Both the position numbers and the translations under genes were made by a program. From the NCBI GenBank assembly GCA_033064195.1, contig JARBJD010000413.1, positions 1 through 56,965 of the forward strand: a DNA stretch of 56,965 nt. Direction: 5' to 3'. Every line of letters begins with the position of its first letter. Position 1 is the stretch's first letter. The notes beneath the pieces are model-generated. The model had not been told where the DNA came from, ran no database searches, and was given only the letters and a program-made list of their open reading frames with translations. Positions 43,950 to 52,604 of the stretch are shown here, piece after piece. This DNA comes from Blattamonas nauphoetae. Lineage: Eukaryota; Preaxostyla; Oxymonadida.

Positions 43950-44145
43950 AACGAAAAGCCAAAAGCACGCGCCACACTGAGTGTGATGAGGGGGAGGCAG
44001 AGAGAGTGGGAGGCGTGGGTGTCAGAGGAGCAGGGATCGAAAATGACAATCAAGTTGACGATGAATCCTTTCGATTCTGTCGAATCGGTGTCGAAGAGTC
44101 AGCAGATGAGCGAGTGAGATCCAGAATGTGGAGGGGAAGAGGGTG
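43950..44145. repeat. duplicated segment, copy 2
   Basis: Counterpart of 43115-43345. It runs directly into the conserved 3' block of the ARM-like gene that follows. Confidence 0.65.
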
Positions 44146-44219
44146 GGTGGCGAGAGATGTGAGATGCACAAAGTGTCCCCAATCGACGGATTGCCTTCCA
44201 CAAACGAGCAGAGTGAGAA

Positions 44220-44403
44220 AGGCGGCGAGGGAGAAGGAGCGTGTGGCGACCATCGAGCGAGATTGGCGAGAGAGAATCCCAATCGTTCCCGCAAACCAAA
44301 CAATGAAGTGATGCCAGAGTCGACAATAATCACACACAAACGGTGTTTGTTGTCCAAAAGAAGTCAGAAACAGGTCGAAATGTTCGCTGGGGCTTGCCTG
44401 TGT
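44220..44403 (-). repeat. conserved 3' block of the ARM-like genes, copy 4
   Basis: Same block as at 11950-12165. Just before it, at 44190-44210, the sequence GGATTGCCTTCCACAAACGA shows the uninterrupted form of the site into which the MULE inserted at 33342. Confidence 0.75.
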
Positions 44404-45476
44404 CTATTCAAGGTAGGAAAGGTTCATGCCCTGCTGGTTGTTCCAGTCGATCGATTTGTCAACAATCCATTCTCCAGAGGTTGTGCTTTCCTCGTTCCAC
44501 AGTATTTCTTCAATCACATCTTCGAAGCCCTCCATTCTCAACATTCGATGCACTGTCTTCCACATCTGTCTATATTCTCCCATTTCTTCGTTCCATTCTT
44601 GCTGGGCATTGTTCAACGAATTCAGAAAAAGCCAGATTGAGCTCTCATTTTCGATGAATGAGAGATAACTTGGAATTGTGAGAAATATGGGCATATGAAG
44701 ACCAAAATCCAGTGTTGGTTGATAATATGCACATATTTCGAGGAGTTGGGAAAGGATAGTTATGAATTCATTCGATAGCTTACCATCGATGATCGAAAAG
44801 CGGTTCACGCACAAATGCCAAATATACTGTTCCGAAGGAACGAGAACTTGCCGCAAAACAGTCTCACAAACAGCTGGATTGTCATCGTCATCTGAATTTT
44901 TGCACCATATGAGACCATTCCGAGTTGCGAGCCAGAGAGAGTTCCAGATGATGTTCATGACGTTGATGTGGATATCTTCTGCTTCTGCAAAGGAAAGAGA
45001 TAGTGGGTTGAGAGTGTTGATGAGTTGAGGGATCAGATCAGCTTTGACGAGGGCAAGTCGGACTTCAGGTATAATCTTCGTGATCAGATTTGCGAGCATC
45101 TCCACTGCTGTGTTGGTGATGACCTGGCTGCGTGTTGTAAGGAGCACCACAATAGACTGTATGAAGTTGTTCAAAGATTCATCTGTGATTCGTCCATCGC
45201 TGCTCAGAAAAACATCTGCCGTATAGTCATTCTGTGCTGCCACAGACTTGAGAAAGTTCACAACTTTAGCTTCCAGAGAAACACCAAGTGAAGACTGGAA
45301 CTCTATCGTGGCAACCAGAGACCGAAAGACAACGGCCTTTTCGTCATCAGAGACACTGTGGCTTTTGTTCCAATTCAGGAAAGCATCACAAACTGGAGAA
45401 CATGAAAAGCAGCGGGAAGATATACCAGAGTAAGGAGAATCAGTAGAGCTGTTTGTTGATTCGAGTATAGAGTTCA
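44404..45476 (-). CDS. ARM-like family protein, about 357 aa
   Basis: The frame is open from 45537, but the ATG at 45476 (MNSILESTNSSTDSPYSG) is preferred because the conserved box then lies 26 nt upstream as in the relatives. The box of this copy carries CCCATGAC instead of CCCATAAC, which creates the upstream ATG. Body: VVFRSLVATIEFQSSLGVSL, FIQSIVVLLTTRSQ, LALVKADLIPQLINTLNPLS, AVCETVLRQVLVPSEQYIWH, LCVNRFSIIDG, YYQPTLDFGLHMPIFLTI, LRMEGFEDVIEEILWNEE, DWNNQQGMNLSYLE. CDAFLNWNKS stands for SPFLNWN. Intact, function unknown. Confidence 0.85.
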
Positions 45477-45501
45477 TTTCGTCAGAGTCAGTCAAAAAAG
45501 A

Positions 45502-45530
45502 GTTCGTCATGGGCCAGAAAAGAAATGAGC
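45502..45530 (-). promoter_or_regulatory. variant upstream box of an ARM-like gene
   Basis: GTTCGTCATGGGCCAGAAA on the plus strand, 26 nt before the preferred ATG at 45476. It is the most changed copy among the full-length genes with a box. Confidence 0.45.
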
Positions 45531-45696
45531 GAAACAATTATATTGAGATGAAACAGAGGTTTAAAATGAAGAACGAAACAAGAAATCATGATTAATGAGA
45601 TAAACGAGAGGCTGACAGTCAGCGTTCGCTGGTTCTCATCCCTTCTCCTCCTTCCGAGCAGCCTTCCCGAGGCTCCCTGCGACAGCCCTGTCTCGT

Positions 45697-47099
45697 TCAC
45701 TCGCCTCCGTTCCAACGGAGTTCAAGGCGTGCAAGTTGAAGAGCAATCTGTGCCTCAAAACGAACCACCTCGGCACTACACACAATCATTCCCTCTCGTG
45801 GTCTCGTCAAACCGAGACGTTGTTCCTGCCGAGCAAAGTGCTGGTGATGCACTGCCAACTTTGCAGGCGAATGTCCCAGCTGGTGTGATTGAGCAGCCAG
45901 CGGACGAAGTTGCGGAAGAGTCGACGACAGAGTCGAGCGAGCAGCGGAAAGTGTCAGTGAGGGTGGAGATGAACATTCTGTTGTGGTTGCGAGTGGGATC
46001 TGCGACAAGCCCTTCCGACACGCGACCTCCAAACATGAACACCTGCCTTCCGACAAACGCCACACTCCCACTTCAAATCCGTCCACTCGCTGTCTGCACT
46101 TCGCATTTGGCGTCTGACGAGTCGTGAGCGAGTCCAGACACTGTCCAATACGGCCTGAACGGTCGAACCTCGTCCCCATCCACCAACCCGCCCATTCTCA
46201 CAATCCCATCCTCCACGTCGACCGTGCAAGCAGCGACGTCGATTGGGGTTTTGGGGAAGGCAGAGGCTTGAAAGGAGAAGGGAGTGGAAAAGACGAAGTT
46301 TGGTCGAGTGAGAAGTCCGAAGCGAGAAAGATGCGGCAGATGGACAGCATCGATTGATCCGTCTCGCTCAGGCCAGCACAGACGAGAAGCAGGTCGCGCT
46401 CCTCGCCTGAAATTTCGATTGTTTTCACCAAATCGCAGGTCGTGTTCGAGCGGCAGGGATGATTCCCAAAAGTTGGTTGTCGCCGCAAAGGCATGCACGT
46501 CGTTCAAGAGCAGCTTCTCCTCGCTCCTTCCTCCAAACACCCACAATCCGCCACACGCGGAGCCACTGCGATGGTTGAAGCGAGTGAGGGAACACTGTCG
46601 ATGAGTCGGAGATGAGAGTGCATGTTTGGTGGGGTGTCGAGGGACATCCTCATCAAGTGGCCAGCAATCGTCCCGCGGTCCACTCCCCCGCAGAGAGAGA
46701 ACGTGTTGGAAGTGGTCAGAGGCGGAATCGCAGCTGAATATCGATTTCATGGCGACAAGATCGAGTCGCAAGGGAGGGCGTGTTTGGCGCGTGTTCAGCA
46801 ATCCACAATTCGTTGTTCGTGTCAATTTCGTATTGAACCGTCGTGCAGCCTTCGTCAGCATCGTCGAGATCAACAAGAACAATCTCGTCAACTCCATTTG
46901 TCCCGAGTCCTTCCGCACAGCCTCCAAATCCGAACAACAACGAACTCGATGTTGTGCACGGCCAAGCTGGGCGATCACGAGGGAGGGGAAGACAGTTGCG
47001 AGGTGTGTGGTCAATCAACTTCGAACAATGTCGGGGATCGGTTGGATCGGAGACAGGACGAGGTGTGAAAGCTGGTCGCGAGAAGGTGGTTGTGAACAA
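45697..47099 (-). pseudogene. Kelch-repeat protein gene, decayed
   Basis: Three Kelch-type blades can be read: SSLLFGFGGCAEGLGTNGVD with ...VLVDLDDADEGC (about 46970-46850), ACGGLWVFGGRSEEKLLLND with VHAFAATTNFWE (about 46560-46460), and AFVGRQVFMFGGRVSEG (about 46060-46010). Between them are ISGEERDLLLVCAGLSETDQ and VDVEDGIVRMGGLVDGDEV. The blades fall in at least two frames and no clean introns bridge them, so it is a decayed host gene or an assembly with indels. Kelch propellers usually bind proteins. The long plus frame 45588-46127 is its shadow. Confidence 0.6.
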
Positions 47100-47252
47100 T
47101 CTGTGAAGGGATGAATGATCGGCCAGAAAACAAGATTGGAGAGAGGAGATGAAGTTGGGAAGATGGTGACTGCGAAAATCTCAGAGTGACGTATGTGCTC
47201 TGTCCAAAGGAAGGCAGAAACAGATCGAAGGGTCACTGGCTCTTGCTCGTTT

Positions 47253-48326
47253 CTATTCCTGTTCTGGAAGGTTCATGCCCAGCAGGTTGTTCCATTCAAT
47301 CGAGCTGATAAAAATCCATTCTCCAAACCTTTCGTTTCTGTCGTTCTGCAGCCTGTCCTCCATCACATCTTCGAAGCCCTCCATTCTCAACATTCGAAGC
47401 ATATTCTTCCACATCTGTCGCACAGCTCCCCTTGTTTTGTTCCAATACCGCTGGGCAGCGACAATATAAGACAGAAACCAATAGATTGAGTTATAAAATT
47501 CGAAGAATGTGAGACAACTTGGGATCGTGAGAACGACAGGCATATGAACAACTAAATCCATTGTCGGTTGATAAAAAGGAGATATTAGGAGGAGAAAGGC
47601 GAAGAGATTCAGAAAATTCCAGGATAGGTCACCATCGATGATCGAGAAGCGGTTGACGTATAAATGCCAAATATACTGTTCCGAAGGAGTGAGAACTTGC
47701 TGAAAAACAGTCTCGTGAACAGCTGGATGGTCATCGTTATCTTCGATTCCGAGAGAGGCGAGACAATCCGGAGTTGCGAGCCAGAGTGACGAAAGGGTGC
47801 TTGAAAGGAGAGCAGTGTGGATATCGACTGCTTCGGCAAACGAAAGAGATAGTGGGTTGAGAGAGACGACGAGTTGAGGGATCAGATCAGCTTTAATAAG
47901 GGCAAGTCGGATTCTCGTTGAACAGTTCCAGATCAAAGAATCGAGCATCTCCATTGCTGCTGTGGTGATTGTCTGATTGGTTGAGGAAATGAGCACCACA
48001 ATGGACTGTATGAATATTTTCAACGATTCTTCAGTGGTGTGCCCATGGCTGGTGAGAAAAGCATCTGCTGAGTCCTCACCTTCCGCATCTAGAGACTTGA
48101 GAAGTTTCACGGCTTTCACTTCCAAAGAGTCATCAACTGCAGTCTGCAACTTCACAATGGCAACGAGAGATCGAAAGATAACGGCCTTTTCGGATTCAGT
48201 TAAGAATTCTTCTTCGTTCCAATTCAGGAAAGGTGAGAAATCCGTTGAAGATGGTAACTGAGAGGAGGACAAATCAGCGCGTGCTGGATTTGAGGAGGGA
48301 TCTGTTTTAATGTCAAACGAAGTCAT
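47253..48326 (-). CDS. ARM-like family protein, 357 aa
   Basis: The start at 48326 (MTSFDIKTDPSSNPARAD) is chosen over the upstream ATG at 48347 because it matches the gene at 16898 (MTSFDDKTDTSSNPAR) and lies 26 nt from the box. Body: FSPFLNWNEEEFLTES, VIFRSLVAIVKLQTAVDDSL, FIQSIVVLISSTNQTITTAA, LALIKADLIPQLVVSLNPLS, AVHETVFQQVLTPSEQYIWH, LYVNRFSIIDG, FYQPTMDLVVHMPVVLTI, MLRMEGFEDVMEDRLQNDR, IEWNNLLGMNLPEQE. Intact. It is the last family member before the AT-rich element. The function is unknown. Confidence 0.85.
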   Translation of the reverse strand: MTSFDIKTDPSSNPARADLSSSQLPSSTDFSPFLNWNEEEFLTESEKAVIFRSLVAIVKLQTAVDDSLEVKAVKLLKSLDAEGEDSADAFLTSHGHTTEESLKIFIQSIVVLISSTNQTITTAAMEMLDSLIWNCSTRIRLALIKADLIPQLVVSLNPLSLSFAEAVDIHTALLSSTLSSLWLATPDCLASLGIEDNDDHPAVHETVFQQVLTPSEQYIWHLYVNRFSIIDGDLSWNFLNLFAFLLLISPFYQPTMDLVVHMPVVLTIPSCLTFFEFYNSIYWFLSYIVAAQRYWNKTRGAVRQMWKNMLRMLRMEGFEDVMEDRLQNDRNERFGEWIFISSIEWNNLLGMNLPEQE

Positions 48327-48351
48327 TCTGTTCGACTCGGAATCCAATCAC

Positions 48352-48380
48352 TTGTTATGGGTCAGAACAAATCATGAAAG
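48352..48380 (-). promoter_or_regulatory. conserved upstream box of an ARM-like gene
   Basis: TTGTTATGGGTCAGAACAAA then TCATGAAAG on the plus strand, 26 nt before the ATG at 48326. Confidence 0.55.
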
Positions 48381-48697
48381 AAAGAGAGCGAGATGAACCA
48401 GATGTTTGAAAGGAAGAGAAAACGCAACCAACGCAGACTGAGACAATTCACGAACGAAGAGAGTAGTTATAGAGAAGACTGGAGAACCACGTTGGTCTCG
48501 ATCGATAAATAGAAGTCAAATCTCAATTCCGATTGACCCACTTTTGAATCTTGAACTAAAAGTCTTTTATGTATTTTGACGATGTCAATATTTGACCTAA
48601 ATTCCAAAAATATGTCAAATATTTAGACCTCTTTTGAAGCGTCTTTTTTGAAGCAAATTTTGAGTGCTTTCAGAAAACAAAGTCGATTTCTTTTTTT

Positions 48698-48721
48698 ATT
48701 CAATTTTTTAATTGGGATAAA
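48698..48721 (+). promoter_or_regulatory. shared start-proximal motif, copy 1
   Basis: CAATTTTTTAATTGGGATAA ends one base before the ATG at 48722, with TTTTTTTATT just upstream. It aligns with the motifs before 52172 and 52605. Confidence 0.5.
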
Positions 48722-49314
48722 ATGAGCAGCTTATTGACACCAACTCAACTACTGGAAATTTTGGAGAAAGAAAAATTGATTCTGAAATCACCACCAACTC
48801 TCAATCGACAAGGAACAACATATCTCACGGCGAGTACTTTCGAATACGTGCACGAAGAAAACCAGATGACATTTATCGAGCGTATGTCAATAATTTCGTC
48901 AAAGGATACAGACCACATCTGAATCGCCAGAGATATCTTTCAGCATCTAATTGTTGCACGAAAGAAAAGTTTCTCGAATCATTGAAAAATGAAAATTGTG
49001 AACTCATTTCTGAATACAAGTATGCTGATTCACTTGTAACATACCGGTACGAAGGAATCGAATGGAAAGTGATTCCCTCGAAATGGATGAAAGGATATCG
49101 AGCTCATAATTGTCAACGAAAACATTACACTCAATCATTTGTTGAAAATGTATTGAAAAAAGAGAATTGCGAACTCATTGGAACATACACAAAGGTACTT
49201 CAACCATTCAAATATCGCGATCTACGAACAAAGAATGAGTATTTCGTTCGCTTGGATAATTGGTTGTATTTTGGAGACCGTCCTCACTTGAGAAAGTACC
49301 ATGATAGGTCATGA
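48722..49314 (+). CDS. modular small-protein region of the Polinton-like element
   Basis: Contains two or three copies of a module of about 55 residues: a helix with KKENCELIGTYTK or NENCELISEYKYA, then VTYRYEGIEWKVIPSKW or PFKYRDL...RLDNWL, then a basic end. RKHYTQSFVENVLKK links the modules. The same design forms the protein at 52172-52561. The family is unnamed to me. The layout resembles small sequence-binding modules, but DNA binding is inference. The reading here is not continuous (about one break). Confidence 0.5.
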
Positions 49315-50470
49315 AAGTAGCGAAAATCTATTTTTGACCACAAATCAAGTGAATCCAACTTGAGAACCACTTCGAAAAAAATCGAAAAAAATTCTAAAAT
49401 GTCGAGGACGATGTGAGTCGTCGATCAAAACAATCCTGATGAAAATCGGTTGAGAATTCGTGGAGCTACGTACCGAACTGTGATCAAAAAAGTGACAAAA
49501 AAGTCGATTTTCAGAACTTGCTTAAAACTGCTGCTATATGGCTCAAACACACCTCAAACACCTTCTAAAATTACAAAATCGATTTCAGAAGGTGAAATTC
49601 GCGATAAAAAACACTTTTGGAATTTTTGGTTAGATCAAGGCCGGATCGGGATTTTTCTTGATCAACCCATATTCCATTTTTCGAGTTTCTCCGAATTTTA
49701 AAAAAAATGTATGCGCTTTCAGGACTTCACTTTTTAGGATCACTTTTGCCTCCTATTTGCGTTTTTACACTTCATTTCGCTCGGAGTCGCCTTTTGGCGG
49801 CTCTTCGAACGTTCACTTTTGCACCTCATCTTTCACCACTTTTTTGGTCAGTTTTCGTTTTTTGCGTTAGATTTTTCGTTTTCTTCGCATTCGCGTCCTT
49901 CCGACGCTTTTCCTAGGTTCCCGATCACCTCACCTTCATAGTCCTCTTTTTTTGAACGCACCTTTTTTGCACCACATTTTCACCAACTTTTCACTCATAT
50001 CGATTTTTGCCCCGATTTTCTCACATCACATCTTCTTTCTCACCTTTCGAGGAGGGAGTACTGAATTTTCGCGACACTTTTGACGACTAGTTTTTTCATA
50101 ATGTTGGTTTTATGTGTTTTTCCATCATACCGTTTGTCTAAGCTTAAACAACTTCAACACCTTTCATCTCTCATTTCACTTTCCACGTTTCACATTTCAG
50201 GTATTCAACTCTCCTTTTCATTCCCCTCATTTTACAACCCATTTTTCAGTCATTCACACTTCACGAGCACATCACAATACTTCATTTTTCGTCGACTTTT
50301 TCTCTTAATTAGACCAAATGAAGGTGAAAGAAGCAACAATGAAGTGGGCAAGTATGATAGTGAATGGTGAAATGGAAATAGTGAAAATGGTGGGAAAGTA
50401 TTGAGTTTGATGAACATCTTCATCTAAATTTCACAAAACTAGAGTACTAAAATGTAAATGAAGTGAGAAT
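49315..50470. other. AT-rich stretch without a gene
   Basis: Many TTTTT and AAAAA runs and no frame with coding character. Short plus frames at 49658-49916 and 50080-50370 are Phe/Ser/His-rich and look like composition effects. Confidence 0.5.
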
Positions 50471-50474
50471 GAAA

Positions 50475-51895
50475 CGATAAGGTGAAGTGACGTACCAGAT
50501 CTGCATGATCTTGATCCTTTGCGTTCCGTTGGTACACCACTTCACCTTATGAACGGGTTCGTCAAAATTTCACAAACAAAGAGAAAAAAAGAGTGAGTGA
50601 AGTGAAAAGTAAACGATAAAACAAAATCTCGTACCAGATCTGAACGATCTTTGTTGTTCGCATTTCGTTGGTACACCACTTCACTTTATGAACGCGTTCA
50701 TCAAAAATGTTTCTAATAAGAGTAAAAGTGTGAAGTGCAACAATGTTAGCAACGATAAGGTGAAGTGACGTACCAGATCTCTCCAGTCATTGTTTTTCTC
50801 ACTTCGTTGGTACACCACTTCACCTTATGAACGCGTTCATCAAAATTTCAGAAAACAAGAGTAAAAAAACAATGATTGAAGTGAGAACTAAACGATAAAA
50901 CACATTCATGTACCAGATCTCACCGATCATTTCAGATTGAATCTCGTTGGTACACCAGTGTGTTTTATGAAAGATTAGAGCAAAAAAGTCAATAATGAGA
51001 TCAAAATTGTGAAGTGAAACAATGTTTGAAGTGATAAAACACATTCATGTACCAGATCTTACAGTTCATTTTTATCTTGACGATCAAACATTTTTAGTTC
51101 TGTGTTCCACTTTGTTTTGATCAAAAAAGAGAATTGAAATCAAATAGTTGTGAAATGAAACGATAAGGTGAAGTGGTGTACCTGATCTGGATGATCACTT
51201 CAGATCGCGTTTTGTTGGTACACCGTTGTGTTTTAGAAAAAATGAAGAGCATAAATCGAAGAGTGGTGAAGTGTAAAAAGTGAAATGAAAGTTGAATGAA
51301 AGTAAAACAAAGTGGTGTACCAACGCATACAATTTTATCGATGAATCACAAAGTTTTTTGAGCAAAGATGAGGATCAAAATTTTGTTCACGTCATTTTAA
51401 ATTTTAATTTTGTAAAAAAGTGAGAGACAATGAAAAAAAACTGACAATGAAGTGAAAATGAGAGGATAAAGTGAAGTGTTGTACCAGAAAAGAGAATGTC
51501 AAAAGTGAAGTGAAAATTCTGGTACGTCATTGTGTCTTATAAAGAGATAATACAAAAAAGAGAGCAAACCTGTTTCAAATATTCAGTGAACAGCACTTTC
51601 TGGTCATAAGACGCAATAGTGTACCTGAGTTTGATGATCACACAGATCGAGTACATGAAGATGTTTTATGAAAAGATGAATAAAAAAGAAGAGAATACCT
51701 GTTTGGTAAATCACGAGAGACATACTTTTAAGCGATAAAACGCATCTGTGTACCTGATCTTCAGGTCCACTTTCGGTTTGATCGGCGTTGGTACATAAGT
51801 AAGTTTTAGGAAAGAATGAATTCAAAAATGGAGCAAACCTGTTCAAAACAAGTCGGGAATGAAACCACCGTTCATAAAACAATGTGATGTACCTA
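50475..51895. repeat. array of about 11 regularly spaced 76-nt inverted-repeat units
   Basis: Units begin at 50475, 50614, 50753, 50893, 51033, 51161, 51303, 51464, 51605, 51733 and 51873, mostly 139-142 bp apart. A unit has a left arm like CGATAAGGTGAAGTGACGTA ending CCAGATC, a loop of about 32 nt, and a right arm GTTGGTACACCACTTCACCT ending TAT. Units 1, 3 and 4 pair over 18-19 of 21 positions, with two different arm sequences (GGTGAAGTG and AACACATT types). Others pair mainly at both ends (ATAA and GTACC). Units 7 and 11 keep one arm. Spacers are AT-rich with AAAAAGAG; several begin with the palindrome GAACGCGTTC. Confidence 0.85.
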
Positions 51896-52147
51896 AATGA
51901 GAGGAGAAGAAAAAAGTGAAGGATCGAGAACAAGAATGAGATGTCAAAAAAGAAAAGAGAACAAATGAGAAAGTAGAAAGTGAAACACACCTAAATCAAA
52001 CGGTAAAGAGCAGTCAGGAACGAGAAGGGATGATCATGTCCCATTGAAGGACTTTCTCTGATCAAACAAGACTGATCGAACCCATCGATGACAGAATTGA
52101 AGTCTCGAAAGATCACCAACGATAAAATCACGAATGAAAATTTTATT

Positions 52148-52171
52148 TCTGAATTTTTTAATTTGTATTAA
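52148..52171 (+). promoter_or_regulatory. shared start-proximal motif, copy 2
   Basis: GAATTTTTTAATTTGTATTA ends one base before the ATG at 52172, with TTTTATTTCT just upstream. Confidence 0.55.
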
Positions 52172-52561
52172 ATGAATCCAACTGAAATGTACAACGAAAG
52201 ACGTCGAGTATGTTCAGAACAAGCATTAATTGAATCAATGAGAGAAGAGAACTGTTCGCTAGTCTCTGAGTATGTCAGAAATAATGTGCCGGTGACGTAT
52301 GTTCATGAGGGAGTTCAATGGAGAATAAAACCAAAGTTGTGGAATCAAGGAAACAGACCTCACTTCTCAAAACGTCGACACTACACTCAATCATTTGTGG
52401 AAAATGAACTGAAGAAATACAATTGTGAGCTCGTGGGTGAGTACACCAAAGTTCTGGTTCCATTCACATATCGAGAGATTGGCGGAAGTGAAGTGTTCAG
52501 AATTAGACTTGATTCCTGGCTAAAGGCAACGATAAAGCCCCATCAGAGAAAACAGAAATAA
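52172..52561 (+). CDS. modular small protein, 129 aa
   Basis: Two modules: residues about 18-62 (IESMREENCSLVSEYVRNNV, VTYVHEGVQWRIKPKLWNQG) and about 68-125 (KRRHYTQSFVENELKKYNCE, LVGEYTKVLVPFTYREIGG, FRIRLDSWLK), each ending with a basic stretch (NRPHFSKR, KPHQRKQK). It is clearly paralogous to 48722-49314 (NCELxGxYTKVLxPFxYR shared). It is highly basic, with no membrane segment. The start is fixed by the shared motif. It lies 43 nt before the polymerase region. A nucleic-acid-binding accessory protein is plausible but unproven. Confidence 0.6.
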   Translation: MNPTEMYNERRRVCSEQALIESMREENCSLVSEYVRNNVPVTYVHEGVQWRIKPKLWNQGNRPHFSKRRHYTQSFVENELKKYNCELVGEYTKVLVPFTYREIGGSEVFRIRLDSWLKATIKPHQRKQK

Positions 52562-52580
52562 ATGCTCAACTTTTTTTATT

Positions 52581-52604
52581 TTCGGATTTTTTAATTTGTA
52601 GTAA
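52581..52604 (+). promoter_or_regulatory. shared start-proximal motif, copy 3
   Basis: CGGATTTTTTAATTTGTAGT then AA precedes the ATG at 52605, with TTTTTTTATT just upstream. Confidence 0.55.

Noticed and set aside
45588-46127. Plus-strand gene of 179 codons
   Set aside because: It is the shadow of the Kelch remnant on the other strand.
50475-51895. CRISPR array or integron-type attC array
   Set aside because: Units are inverted repeats with AT-rich spacers of related sequence, not short direct repeats with unique spacers. The attC core GTTRRRY is not met (GTTGGTA), and the context is eukaryotic.
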